From assembly GCA_041879295.1 (NCBI GenBank), contig CP047152.1, positions 5,523,501 through 5,587,500 of the forward strand: a stretch of 64,000 nucleotides of DNA, in the 5' to 3' direction. The notes under the pieces were generated by a model, which saw nothing but the letters and a program-made list of their open reading frames with translations, did not search any database and was not told where the DNA came from. A program made the position numbers and the translations under genes. This document shows positions 8,072 through 16,318 of the stretch, piece by piece; the first letter of the stretch is position 1, and each line of letters opens with the position of its first letter. The stretch is from Pseudomonas putida. Its GTDB lineage: Bacteria; Pseudomonadota; Gammaproteobacteria; Pseudomonadales; Pseudomonadaceae.

Positions 8072-8560
8072 ATGCGTTCGACCATAGGGGTACTGCTGGC
8101 AGTACTGATCAGTCCATTGGCTCAGGCGGAGCTGATCGACGAAATCGCCGACCGGGGCGAACTGCGCATTGCCGTACAGGCCGACAACTCGCCGTACGCT
8201 TTTAAACAAGATGACCACCTGACAGGTTTCGACATCGAATTTGGCCAGGCCCTGGCCAAGGAACTGGACTTGCGCGCCGAGTTCGTCGAAGCTCCAGCTG
8301 CCGAAGTGCTGGCGGGTGTCGAGAGTGGCAAGTACGACATCGCACTCACCCCGTCGAGTGAGTCGCTCACAGGCGGCGGCCCACTCGATGTGAGCCGGCC
8401 GATTGGCGAGAAGAAACTGGTGATCCCGTTCCAGAAGGACAACCCAGCTTTTGAAAGCGCCGTAAACAATGCGTTGCAGCGCTTGAAAGACAGTGGCCGG
8501 ACTGCCGAACTTGAGCAGAAGTGGTTCAAGGGTGTGCAGGAGACTGCAGCCGGGCAGTAA
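8072..8560 (+). CDS. One-lobed solute-binding protein family 3 homologue
   Basis: 162 residues. Signal peptide about 1-19 (MRSTIGVLLAVLISPLAQA). Residues 20-95 match lobe I of amino-acid binding proteins (SBP_bac_3): DRGELRIAVQADNSPYAF, LTGFDIEFGQALAKEL, VESGKYDIA. After residue 95 the usual second lobe of about 100 residues is missing; instead about 20 residues lead to IGEKKLVIPFQKD and the typical last helix (ALQRLKDSGRTAELEQKWF) that packs back onto lobe I. Family members are normally about 240-260 residues. The reading frame is clean, so this looks like an in-frame loss rather than decay. No permease or ATPase is adjacent. Confidence 0.85.
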   Translation: MRSTIGVLLAVLISPLAQAELIDEIADRGELRIAVQADNSPYAFKQDDHLTGFDIEFGQALAKELDLRAEFVEAPAAEVLAGVESGKYDIALTPSSESLTGGGPLDVSRPIGEKKLVIPFQKDNPAFESAVNNALQRLKDSGRTAELEQKWFKGVQETAAGQ

Positions 8561-8583
8561 GGTCTTCTTTGCAACCTGTACCG

Positions 8584-8657
8584 GTCTCTTCGCGGGTAAG
8601 CCCGCCTTGGGTACAGTGCGATCCCTGTAGGAGCGGGTTCACCCGCGAAAGGGCCAG
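8584..8657. repeat. Inverted pair of REP elements
   Basis: Left unit 8584-8610 (TCTCTTCGCGGGTAAGCCCG, with a degenerate right arm CCTTGGGTACAG), right unit 8622-8657 (CCCTGTAGGAGCGGGTTCAC then CCGCGAAAGGGCC). Between convergent genes. Confidence 0.85.
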
Positions 8658-8664
8658 CACAGGT

Positions 8665-9153
8665 TCAAACAGATATATCACCCAAAGCACGCTGCGCCTG
8701 GTCCAGTTCCAGCTCGCTGAACACCTGCACCCCCGCCCGCCGCAGCAACGCCGTGGTTACCCCTTCTCCGGCCACCTTCACACCACTGAAGGTGCCATCA
8801 TAGGTCAACCGGTTGCCACACGAAGGACTGCCAGACTTCAGCACCGCTACGCGAATGCCATGCCGGTTCACCAGTTCCAGCGCCAACTGCGCACCGGCCA
8901 GAAACTCGGCACTGACATCTTCCCCCGTCACCGTCAGCACCTGCGTGTTGCCATCCAGCACTGCGCTGCCCTGCCCTCCCGGTATCTCCGCTGGCGGCCG
9001 CGGTGTCGGCAAGCCGCCGGCTACCTCTGGGCACAACGGCACCACGCGCCCTTCGGCCTGCCACTGCTGCAACAAATCGGGATGACCGCTTGCCCGGCCG
9101 TCATAGCGTACTGGCTGCCCCAACAGGCAGGCGCTCACCAGCACCTTGGGCAT
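8665..9153 (-). CDS. DUF523 domain protein
   Basis: 162 residues if started at MPKVLVSACLLGQPVRYDG (9153); in-frame ATGs at 9168 and 9174 are possible and would overlap the upstream gene. DUF523 signatures are the N-terminal SACLLG with conserved Cys, LCPEVAGGLPTPRPPAEI, and KSGSPSCG with two further residues typical of the family. Cys in SACLLG and SPSCG could bind a metal or act in catalysis, but no function is established. The upstream 2OG-oxygenase stop codon is one base before this ATG, so the two are translationally coupled. Confidence 0.87.
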   Translation of the reverse strand: MPKVLVSACLLGQPVRYDGRASGHPDLLQQWQAEGRVVPLCPEVAGGLPTPRPPAEIPGGQGSAVLDGNTQVLTVTGEDVSAEFLAGAQLALELVNRHGIRVAVLKSGSPSCGNRLTYDGTFSGVKVAGEGVTTALLRRAGVQVFSELELDQAQRALGDISV

Positions 9154-9154
9154 A

Positions 9155-9778
9155 TCAGAACGGGTCATTGCCACGCCGCCTGAACCAGCCGGTCAACGAC
9201 AGCCGCTCGCGCCCGGCCGGCAATACTTCGTGAGGCACTTCGCCCGACAGGAATACCACCAGGCAAGCGGCCACTGGCTCGACATCGTGCTCGACACCGT
9301 TGGCCAGGAACATGCGCAACTGGCCACCGTCATGCGGCTGCCAGCCTTCATTGAGGTAAAGCACCGCCGAGACCATGCGCCGGTCATCGTCGCGGAAGCG
9401 GTCCAGGTGCCGGCGATAGAACGCCCCCGGTGGGTACAGGGCAAAGTGGCATTCGAAGTCTTCCAGGCCCAGGAACAGGCCTTGGTTGATCGCCAGGCGC
9501 AGCTGGTCCATGGCCGCCAGGTACTGGTCGCAGGCCTCGGCCTGCCCCGGGTCGATCCACTGGATCTGGTCACCGCGAATGGCTTCGCGCACCTCCTGGG
9601 TAGCACCGCGCCCAACCCCTGCGGGGTTGAGTTCGCCTTCGGCATCACGGCGCCGGCACTCGGCTGCCAGCGCGCGTACCAGGTCGGCAGGCAGAAAGTG
9701 CGCCTGCTGGGACCAGCCATGGGTGGCCAGATCGTCGACGACGGCCGCAAGCATCGGGTATTCAGGGGAGATGTGCAT
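9155..9778 (-). CDS. 2-oxoglutarate/Fe(II)-dependent oxygenase
   Basis: 207 residues from MHISPEYPML at 9778; an in-frame upstream ATG at 9874 adds 32 residues unlike the family. It has the prolyl-4-hydroxylase-like double-stranded beta-helix iron site: H-x-D in RRHLDRFRDDDRR, then LNEGWQPHDGGQLRMF, then the distal His in GEVPHEVLPAGRERLSLTGW, whose Arg is the expected 2-oxoglutarate ligand. Substrate unknown; a protein or small-molecule hydroxylase is likely. It is coupled to the DUF523 gene downstream. Confidence 0.88.
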   Translation of the reverse strand: MHISPEYPMLAAVVDDLATHGWSQQAHFLPADLVRALAAECRRRDAEGELNPAGVGRGATQEVREAIRGDQIQWIDPGQAEACDQYLAAMDQLRLAINQGLFLGLEDFECHFALYPPGAFYRRHLDRFRDDDRRMVSAVLYLNEGWQPHDGGQLRMFLANGVEHDVEPVAACLVVFLSGEVPHEVLPAGRERLSLTGWFRRRGNDPF

Positions 9779-9900
9779 GGCGCGCATCATATCCATTCGC
9801 CCTGTCGCCGCACAGCGCCACTTGGCCGAGAAACACGCGGATATCTCGACAAACCGGCGCCGGGCCAAGGACAATAGGCCCCTGCCGACAGGAGTCCTGA

Positions 9901-10653
9901 ATGCGCCGTCTGTTTTCCCTGATTCTGCTGATGATCTGTACCATGCCTGTCTGGGCAGACAACCTGGATCAACTGTACAAGGCTGCCGGCTGGCCCGACC
10001 AGCGCGCCCACTTCAACGATGCCCTGACCGCCGCCCAGGAGCGCTACCGCAACAGTTTGCCTCCTGCCGTGTACCAGGCGCTGGTCAACAACAGCAACCA
10101 GCGCTTCCAGGCCCAGGCAGTGGACCGTCGCGCCCAGGCCAAGCTGCGTGCCACCCTGGCCAACCCGGCACCGGCCCTGGCCTTCTTCCAGTCGCCGTTG
10201 GGGCGCAAAGTGGTGGCGGCCGAGCTCAAGGCCACACGCAAGGACGAACTGGCCAAGAACGCCAAAGGCCTGCCCAAGATCCAGGCAAGCGACGATCGTC
10301 TGCTGGTCATCGGCCACTTGGCCCAAGCCCTGCCTGCGCGTGAAGCAGGCGCTGAAGTCAGCCTTGCCATCGCCGGTGTCGCAGCCGACAGCCTCAGCTC
10401 GATGATCCCCGGCCTGTTCGGCGGCGGCCAGGCCCAGAGCCTGCTGGATGGCCAGCGCCAGCGGCTGATGGGGCAAATTGGCGAAGACCTGAACAACACC
10501 CTGCTGTACGTCTACCGCGACCTGTCCGATGCCGAGCTGGAAGCGTTCGCCACCTTTGCCGAGTCGCCCGAGGGCAAGGCTTACTACCAGGCGGCCCTGG
10601 CCGCTGTGCGCGCCGGCCTGGCGGTTGGCCAGAGCGCCAACGACCTCAAGTGA
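9901..10653 (+). CDS. DUF2059 domain periplasmic protein
   Basis: 250 residues. Signal peptide MRRLFSLILLMICTMPVWA, cleavage after residue 19. The rest is an alpha-helical protein with a C-terminal DUF2059-like block (LSDAELEAFATFAESPEGKAYYQAALAAVRAGL), preceded by a related repeat near residues 95-110 (ALAFFQSPLGRKVVAAEL). The two halves look like a degenerate internal duplication of the same segment. No characterised function. Encoded alone, convergent with the downstream hydrolase gene; the stop codons are adjacent (10653/10654). Confidence 0.8.
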   Translation: MRRLFSLILLMICTMPVWADNLDQLYKAAGWPDQRAHFNDALTAAQERYRNSLPPAVYQALVNNSNQRFQAQAVDRRAQAKLRATLANPAPALAFFQSPLGRKVVAAELKATRKDELAKNAKGLPKIQASDDRLLVIGHLAQALPAREAGAEVSLAIAGVAADSLSSMIPGLFGGGQAQSLLDGQRQRLMGQIGEDLNNTLLYVYRDLSDAELEAFATFAESPEGKAYYQAALAAVRAGLAVGQSANDLK

Positions 10654-11580
10654 TCAGCCCAGGCGCTGGTTGATGAAGTCGAAGTAGCGCTGACGGATGC
10701 CCGGCAACTCGTTGGCCAGGTGGTGACGGGCCTCAGGCAGCATCAGTATCTGCGGCTCGGCAAACTTGGCCTTGAGCACTTCGAGGTTATGGGGCCAGTC
10801 CACCGTACCATCCGCCTCCCCCTGCACGATCAATGGCCGCCGCGCACTGCGCGGCGCAGCCTCGATGCGTTTGACCCAGGCGATCAGTGCGCCTACCCAG
10901 GCCGTTGGCAGGCGACGCGGTTGCAGCGGGTCGGCCTCCAGGAACGGCAGGAAGGCCGGGTCGTTGGTGTTCTCACTGAAGCGCCGTTCGATGCCATTGA
11001 CGAAGTGGCGCAGCACGCAATAACTGAACTTCGACCAGCGCCATGAACATGGCCGCACCAGCGGGGCCAGCAGGATGATCTGGCCATCGACGGGGCTGCG
11101 CGCGCCCTGGTGCAGCAGATGGTCCACGGCAATCGCCCCTCCCGTACTCTGCCCACAAAGGTGCCACGGGTGCGGCAGTTGCAGCGTGTGCGCCTGTTCG
11201 AACAAGGCCTCCAGCACTTGCTGGTACACCGCGAAGTCATTGATGCTGGCCCGCTCGCCGCTGGACAGGCCGTGGCCGGGCAGGTCACAGCTGATCACGG
11301 CGAAACCCTGCTTGAGTGCCCACTCGATCACATGTCGGTACAGGCCCATGTGGTCGTAATAGCCGTGCAGCAGGAACAGCGTCGCGCTTGGCTGCTCGGG
11401 TAGCCAGGCCTGCCCGACCAGGTCGAACCCCGCCGCCTGGAAGCCGCCCAGCCAGCTGTGTGCCGGCAGGTCCAGGCCATAGAAGCGCTGGTAGTCCTGC
11501 GCTTGTGCCGACAGCGGCTGGCGAGCAGTCAACGGCGCCAGGCTGGAGCGCAGGCGGTCAGGGTGAAAGGCAGGGGGCAT
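10654..11580 (-). CDS. Alpha/beta hydrolase, lysophospholipase-like
   Basis: 308 residues from MPPAFHPDRLRSSLAPL at 11580. The open frame continues to 11754 but that extension carries no hydrolase sequence and overlaps the divergent gene. Serine hydrolase signatures of the monoglyceride lipase/lysophospholipase group: oxyanion-region FLLHGYYDHMGLYRHV, CDLPGHGLSSGERASI, nucleophile elbow GQSTGG, acid in QGEADGTVDW and catalytic His in LPEARHHLANE. No signal peptide, so cytosolic or peripheral. Substrate is likely an ester of a lipid, but that is inference. Confidence 0.87.
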   Translation of the reverse strand: MPPAFHPDRLRSSLAPLTARQPLSAQAQDYQRFYGLDLPAHSWLGGFQAAGFDLVGQAWLPEQPSATLFLLHGYYDHMGLYRHVIEWALKQGFAVISCDLPGHGLSSGERASINDFAVYQQVLEALFEQAHTLQLPHPWHLCGQSTGGAIAVDHLLHQGARSPVDGQIILLAPLVRPCSWRWSKFSYCVLRHFVNGIERRFSENTNDPAFLPFLEADPLQPRRLPTAWVGALIAWVKRIEAAPRSARRPLIVQGEADGTVDWPHNLEVLKAKFAEPQILMLPEARHHLANELPGIRQRYFDFINQRLG

Positions 11581-11677
11581 CGGGGTACATCCACATCGAG
11601 CAAGTATTGATCTGGAATCTTCAGCTCTGGCCGGCGCCATGGCAAGCTTGCTCACCTCGAACAACCAGCATCGATCC

Positions 11678-11711
11678 AATTGCGGGAGCGGCCTTGTGTC
11701 GCGAAAGGGCC
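11678..11711 (+). repeat. Fragment of a second P. putida interspersed repeat
   Basis: AATTGCGGGAGCGGCCTTGT followed by GTCGCGAAAGGGC. I recognise this as resembling another short repeat frequent in P. putida intergenic regions, distinct from the main REP. It lies directly upstream of the DUF6436 gene, so it may affect the leader of that transcript. Confidence 0.55.
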
Positions 11712-11722
11712 ACCGACTCTTC

Positions 11723-12292
11723 ATGAATAGCCGAATCATCAAACCGCTGTGCACGGCAACCGCCTTGTTGCTCGGCGCCGTAATCCTCTGGCAGGCCTAC
11801 AGCGCCTTTCAGGCTCGCTACCTGCGCCCGTTCGGCAACCAGGCCACGCTGTTCGACGGCAGCCAATTACAGCTACCTGCCGAGCTGGCCGGTGTTGGCC
11901 CTATCCGCGTGGTGCATTTCTGGGACCCGGCCTGCCCATGCAACGTCGGCAACCAGCAGCACCTGGGCGACCTTGTCAGCCAGTTCGCAGGCCACGACGT
12001 TACCTTCCATGTGCTGCAAAAGCCCGGCAGCCACGGCCAGCTACCGGCCAATATCGGCAGCTTGCACCCCATCACCCACCTGCCCGGCAGCGAGCAGCTG
12101 CCTGCCTCTCCTGCCGTGGCCATCTGGGACCGGCAAGGCCGCCTGGCTTACTTTGGCCCGTACAGCGAAGGCGCCGTGTGCAACGCCAGCAACAGCTTCA
12201 TCGAGCCAATCCTCAAGGCTTTGCTCGACGGCCGTCAGGTCAGCGCCTCCAATACCCTGGCGGTGGGCTGCTACTGCCCTTGGTCGGGCTGA
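11723..12292 (+). CDS. Thioredoxin-fold membrane protein (DUF6436 type)
   Basis: 189 residues from MNSRIIKPLC at 11723. One N-terminal transmembrane helix (about 9-28, CTATALLLGAVILWQAYSAF) is followed by a thioredoxin-like domain containing VHFWDPACPCNVGNQQ near residue 75, in the place of the CxxC of thioredoxins (here C-P-C). The second half includes PAVAIWDRQGRLAYFGPYSEGAVC. It could be a membrane-bound thiol oxidoreductase, but the atypical C-x-C spacing makes classical disulfide exchange uncertain. The last 22 bases overlap tail-to-tail with the acetyltransferase gene. Confidence 0.8.
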   Translation: MNSRIIKPLCTATALLLGAVILWQAYSAFQARYLRPFGNQATLFDGSQLQLPAELAGVGPIRVVHFWDPACPCNVGNQQHLGDLVSQFAGHDVTFHVLQKPGSHGQLPANIGSLHPITHLPGSEQLPASPAVAIWDRQGRLAYFGPYSEGAVCNASNSFIEPILKALLDGRQVSASNTLAVGCYCPWSG

Positions 12293-12837
12293 CGGACCCT
12301 CGCCGGGTTACCCACCACCGTCGCGCCCGCAGGCACATCCCGGGTCACCACACTGCCGGCGCCGACGATGGCGTTATCACCGATGCTCACCCCTGGCAGG
12401 ATGATCGCCGCACCGCCGATCCACACGTTGTCGCCGATGGTCACCGGCCGCCCACTCTCCAGCCCGCTGCGCCGCACTTCAGGATCGAGCGGATGGTCGG
12501 CGGTGTAGATCTGCACGTTGGGGCCGATCTGGCAGTCGTCGCCGATACGCACCGGCACCACGTCGAGGATCACGCAGTTGAAGTTCATGAAGGTATTGCG
12601 GCCAACGCTGATGTTGTAGCCATAGTCGCAATAGAACGGCGGGCGAATCACCGCGCCTTCGCCAACCTGGCCAAAGTGTTCCACAAGCAGCCCGTGGCGT
12701 GCGTCGTTGAGCAGTTCGACACTGTTGTTGTAGCGATGCATCCAGTGCTTGTTGGCGATCTGCTCGGCCTGCAGTTCAGGGCAGCCAGCGTGGTAGAGCT
12801 GACCGGTGAGCATTTTGTGTTTTTCGCTGAGGGACAT
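12271..12837 (-). CDS. Sugar O-acetyltransferase (maltose/galactoside acetyltransferase family)
   Basis: 188 residues, the family length. The N-terminal Mac domain (SEKHKMLTGQLYHAGCPELQ) precedes a left-handed beta-helix of hexapeptide repeats: VGRNTFMNFNCVILDVVPVR, IGDDCQIGPNVQIYT, IGDNVWIGGAAIILPGVSI, IGDNAIVGAGSVVTRDV. The catalytic His lies in YTADHPLDPEVR. It transfers acetyl from acetyl-CoA to a sugar hydroxyl; the physiological acceptor is unknown. The start at 12837 follows AGGAGTTTCC. Monocistronic, between a convergent and a divergent neighbour. Confidence 0.9.
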   Translation of the reverse strand: MSLSEKHKMLTGQLYHAGCPELQAEQIANKHWMHRYNNSVELLNDARHGLLVEHFGQVGEGAVIRPPFYCDYGYNISVGRNTFMNFNCVILDVVPVRIGDDCQIGPNVQIYTADHPLDPEVRRSGLESGRPVTIGDNVWIGGAAIILPGVSIGDNAIVGAGSVVTRDVPAGATVVGNPARVRQPDQGQ

Positions 12838-12923
12838 GGAAACTCCTTCCTGGGGCTATGCTCTGTTCGCGAATCCGCCGATGATCGGACCACATTTTCC
12901 GTTTGAATGCACAAGGAGTCTGA

Positions 12924-15287
12924 ATGAAGCGCAGCCTGACCCTGCTGGCGGTGGTAGTCACCGTGGCCGCTGGCGCCGGTTACTGGTACGTGCAGGGCAA
13001 GCTGCCGCAGCGCGAGGGCGAGGTCGCCGTTGCCGGTCTGCAAGCCCCGGTCAGCGTGCGCTACGACGCCCGCGGCGTGCCACACCTGCAGGCACAGAGC
13101 GAGCCGGACCTTTACCGTGCACTGGGCTACGTGCATGCCCAGGACCGGCTGTTCCAGATGGAGATCCTGCGCCGCCTGGCCCGGGGCGAACTGGCTGAAG
13201 TGCTCGGCGACAAGCTGCTGCCCACCGATACCCTGTTCCGCAGCCTGCGCATACGCGAGCAAGCCGCGCTGATGGCCAAGCGGCAGGATCCGCAGGCGCC
13301 GGCATGGCAGGCCCTGCAAGCCTACCTCGATGGGGTCAACAGTTGGCAGGCCAGCCACCCCAAACCCACGGAATTCGACCTGCTCGGCATCCCCCCGCGC
13401 CCGTTCACCGCCGAGGACACGCTGAGCATCGCCGGCTACCTGGCCTACAGTTTTGCCGCCGCGTTCCGCACCGAGCCTGCTCTGACCTACATCCGCGACC
13501 AGCTTGGGCCTGACTACCTGAAAATATTCGATCTTGGCTGGCAACCCGAGGGCGCGCTGGGCACGCCACTGGCCGCCGCCGACTGGCAAAGCCTGGAAGC
13601 ACTTGCGCGCTTAAGCCATGAGGCGCTGGGCGACGCCGGCATCCCGCAGTTCGAAGGCAGCAACGCCTGGGCGGTCGCGGGTAGCCGCACCCGCAGTGGC
13701 AAGCCGTTGCTGGCTGGCGACCCGCACATCAGCTTTGCCGTACCTGCAGTGTGGTACGAGGCCGAGCTGTCAGCGCCCGGCTTCAACCTCTACGGCTATT
13801 TCCAGGCACTCAACCCGTTCGCCCTGCTCGGCCACAACCGTGACTTTGGCTGGAGCCTGACCATGTTCCAGAACGATGACGTTGACCTGGTCGCCGAAAA
13901 GACCAACCCCGCCAACGCCGATCAGGTGATGGTCGATGGCCAGTGGCACACACTGGAAACGACCGAACAGAAGATTGCCGTCAAAGGCGAGCAGCCGGTC
14001 ACCATCAGCCTGCGCCGCTCGCCCCACGGTCCGATCGTCAACAACGTGCTGGGTAATACCTCCGGCACCACGCCAATCGCCATGTGGTGGGCATTTCTGG
14101 AAACTGAAAACCCGATCCTCGACGGCTTCTACCAGCTCAACCGCGCCGACACCCTGGGCAAGATGCGCGAGGCCACCGCCAAGGTTCACGCGCCCGGGCT
14201 CAATTTTGTCTGGGCCAATGCCCGTGGCGATATCGGTTGGTGGGCAGCGGCAAAGCTGCCAATCCGCCCCGACGGCGTCGACCCGGCGTTCATCCTCGAC
14301 GGGGCCAGCGCGCAGGCCAACAAGCTCGGTTTCTACCCCTTCAGCATCAACCCGCAGCAGGAGAACCCGGCCCGTGGCTATATCGTTTCGGCCAACTACC
14401 AGCCACCGGCGGCGGTGCCGATACCGGGTTACTACAACCTGCCCGACCGTGGCCGCCAGCTTGATCGTCACCTGGCCAACCCAGAGGTGAAATGGGATAC
14501 CCAAAACAGCCAGGCATTGCAGCTGGACACCGCCAGTGACTATGGCCCGCGTACCCTTGCCCCGCTTCTGGCAACCCTGCGTGCAGTGGCCGAAGGTGAC
14601 GAAGAGAAAGAGCTGGTCGAGCAACTGGCAGCTTGGGCTGGGGACTACCCGCTCGATTCGACCAGCGCCACGCTGTTCAACCAGTTCCTCTATGAACTGG
14701 CATTCGCGGCCCTGCATGACGAGCTGGGCGATACCTGGTTCCCGGTGCTGATCAGCACCCGCGTGATCGACGCCGCCTTGCCACGCCTGGCAGCGCAAGC
14801 CGATTCACCCTGGTGGAACACCCGTGGCGGCAGCCAGCGTACCGACCGTACCGCCGTCGTGCGCATGGCCTGGCAGAAAAGCCTGAAGCATCTGCGTGAC
14901 ACACTGGGCCGCGATCCGGCCAGCTGGCAATGGGGCAAGGCCCATACCCTGACCCACAACCATCCGCTTGGGGTGAAAAAACCGCTGAACCTGCTGTTCA
15001 ACGTTGGGCCATTCGCCGCACCCGGTACCCATGAAGTGCCGAACAACCTCTCGGCGAAGATCAGCTCTGCGCCATGGCCGGTGACCTATGGGCCGTCGAC
15101 GCGGCGGCTGGTCGACTTTGCCGATGCCGGGCAGGCGCTGACCATCAACCCGGTCGGGCAGAGTGGCGTGCCGTTCGACCGACATTACGCGGACCAGGCC
15201 GAAGGGTATGTGCAGGGGCAGTATCAGAAGGCACAGATGGGGATAATACCGGCGCAGAGTACCTTGCGATTGGTGCCAGGGCCGTAA
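12924..15287 (+). CDS. Penicillin acylase family protein
   Basis: 787-residue Ntn-hydrolase precursor. An N-terminal hydrophobic segment (about 4-22) directs it to the periplasm. Expected order: alpha subunit (SVRYDARGVPHLQAQSEPDLYRALGYVHAQDRLFQME), spacer peptide, then autocatalytic cleavage before Ser246 in GSNAWAV, which becomes the N-terminal nucleophile of the beta subunit; LLAGDPHI and the Asn of the oxyanion hole follow. Family members hydrolyse beta-lactam side chains, acyl-homoserine lactones or siderophore precursors (PvdQ). This copy is not next to any of those pathways, so substrate is open. The ATG at 12924 follows AAGGAGTCTGA. It is divergent from the acetyltransferase. Confidence 0.9.
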   Translation: MKRSLTLLAVVVTVAAGAGYWYVQGKLPQREGEVAVAGLQAPVSVRYDARGVPHLQAQSEPDLYRALGYVHAQDRLFQMEILRRLARGELAEVLGDKLLPTDTLFRSLRIREQAALMAKRQDPQAPAWQALQAYLDGVNSWQASHPKPTEFDLLGIPPRPFTAEDTLSIAGYLAYSFAAAFRTEPALTYIRDQLGPDYLKIFDLGWQPEGALGTPLAAADWQSLEALARLSHEALGDAGIPQFEGSNAWAVAGSRTRSGKPLLAGDPHISFAVPAVWYEAELSAPGFNLYGYFQALNPFALLGHNRDFGWSLTMFQNDDVDLVAEKTNPANADQVMVDGQWHTLETTEQKIAVKGEQPVTISLRRSPHGPIVNNVLGNTSGTTPIAMWWAFLETENPILDGFYQLNRADTLGKMREATAKVHAPGLNFVWANARGDIGWWAAAKLPIRPDGVDPAFILDGASAQANKLGFYPFSINPQQENPARGYIVSANYQPPAAVPIPGYYNLPDRGRQLDRHLANPEVKWDTQNSQALQLDTASDYGPRTLAPLLATLRAVAEGDEEKELVEQLAAWAGDYPLDSTSATLFNQFLYELAFAALHDELGDTWFPVLISTRVIDAALPRLAAQADSPWWNTRGGSQRTDRTAVVRMAWQKSLKHLRDTLGRDPASWQWGKAHTLTHNHPLGVKKPLNLLFNVGPFAAPGTHEVPNNLSAKISSAPWPVTYGPSTRRLVDFADAGQALTINPVGQSGVPFDRHYADQAEGYVQGQYQKAQMGIIPAQSTLRLVPGP

Positions 15288-15381
15288 GGGGCTGCCTTGC
15301 TCAAAACCCAAAAGTTTGCGCGAGCACTGTGGGGATTTAGCCGCGAACACCGGCGCAGCCGGTGCCATGCACCGCGTTGGA

Positions 15382-15414
15382 TTCTTCGCGGGTAAACCCG
15401 CTCCCACAGGGATC
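15382..15414. repeat. Single REP element
   Basis: TTCTTCGCGGGTAAACCCGC followed by TCCCACAGGGATCGC. Lies between the convergent acylase and metQ genes; the rest of this 210-bp gap holds the metQ terminator. Confidence 0.85.
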
Positions 15415-15444
15415 GCGCCAGCTTTCAGAGATCCCAGCAATGAA

Positions 15445-15470
15445 AACGCCGACACAAAGGTGTCGGCGTT
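15445..15470 (-). terminator. Intrinsic terminator of metQ
   Basis: AACGCCGACAC (15445-15455) and GTGTCGGCGTT (15460-15470) form an 11-bp stem with a 4-base loop. On the minus strand the stem is followed by a short T-run (TTTTCA counting the last stem bases), as expected for a terminator just after the metQ stop. Confidence 0.85.
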
Positions 15471-15497
15471 GGTACATACCGGGCGTTGCTAGCGAAA

Positions 15498-16283
15498 TCA
15501 GAACGCCGGCAGTACGGCACCTTGGTACTTCTTGGCAATGAATGCCTTGACTTCCGGACTGGTCAGGGCCTTGGCCAGTTTCTGGATGGCCTCACTGTCC
15601 TTGTTGTCCGGGCGGGCCACCAGGAAGTTCACGTAGGGCGAATCGGAGCCTTCGATCACCAGTGCATCTTTAGCCGGGTTCAGGCCAGCTTCCAGGGCGT
15701 AGTTGGTGTTGATCATGTCCAGGTCGACCTGGTCCAGCACACGGGGCAGCATCGCCGACTCAAGCTCGCGGAACTTCAGCTTCTTCGGGTTCTCGGCGAT
15801 GTCCTTGGGGGTGGCCAGGGCATTCTTCGGGTCTTTCAGGGTAATCAGGCCGGCCTTCTGCAGCAGCAGCAAGGCGCGGCCGCTGTTGCTGCCCTCGTTA
15901 GGGATGGCAACGGTTGCGCCTTCTTTCAGCTCGCTCAGGGCCTTGACCTTCTTCGAGTAACCACCGAAGGGCTCTACGTGTACACCCACCACGGTTTCCA
16001 GGTGGGTGCCCTTGCCTTCGTTGAAGTTCTGCAGGTACGGCAGAGTCTGGAAGTAGTTGGCATCCAGACGCTTCTGGTCCACCTGCACGTTCGGCTGTAC
16101 GTAATCGGTGAAGACCTTGATCTGAAGGTCCACGCCTTCTTTTGCCAGGGTCGGCTTGATCAGTTCAAGAATTTCGGCGTGCGGTACCGGGGTAGCGGCA
16201 ACCACCAGTTTCTCGGCAGCAGCGGCCAGGCCGGAGAACGACAGGGCAGCAGCCAGGGCAGTGGTCAGCAGGGTCTTCTTCAT
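15498..16283 (-). CDS. metQ: MetQ/NlpA-family ABC substrate-binding protein (orphan)
   Basis: 261 residues from MKKTLLTTAL at 16283. Signal peptide of about 22 residues (ALSFSGLAAAA) without a lipobox, so a soluble periplasmic form rather than the lipoprotein seen in E. coli MetQ. Family signatures: VVAATPVPHAEILELIKP, VFTDYVQPNVQVDQKRLDANYFQTLPYL, VAIPNEGSNSGRALLLLQ and DMINTNYALEAGL. NlpA-type proteins bind methionine or related sulfur compounds. No metN or metI gene is nearby. It is preceded by a sigma-54 type promoter and a short sigma-54 activator gene, and followed on the other side of those by the sulfate transporter, so a role in sulfur scavenging is likely. Confidence 0.92.
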   Translation of the reverse strand: MKKTLLTTALAAALSFSGLAAAAEKLVVAATPVPHAEILELIKPTLAKEGVDLQIKVFTDYVQPNVQVDQKRLDANYFQTLPYLQNFNEGKGTHLETVVGVHVEPFGGYSKKVKALSELKEGATVAIPNEGSNSGRALLLLQKAGLITLKDPKNALATPKDIAENPKKLKFRELESAMLPRVLDQVDLDMINTNYALEAGLNPAKDALVIEGSDSPYVNFLVARPDNKDSEAIQKLAKALTSPEVKAFIAKKYQGAVLPAF

Positions 16284-16318
16284 GGTGGTCCTTGTTCTGA
16301 ATCTGGGCCATCGACGAT

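Noticed and set aside
13770..14798. Long minus-strand open frame inside the penicillin acylase gene
   Set aside because: Typical antisense shadow of a GC-rich gene; no recognisable domain or ribosome site. The same holds for the other long antisense frames, for example at 22827-25799 and 18223-20121.
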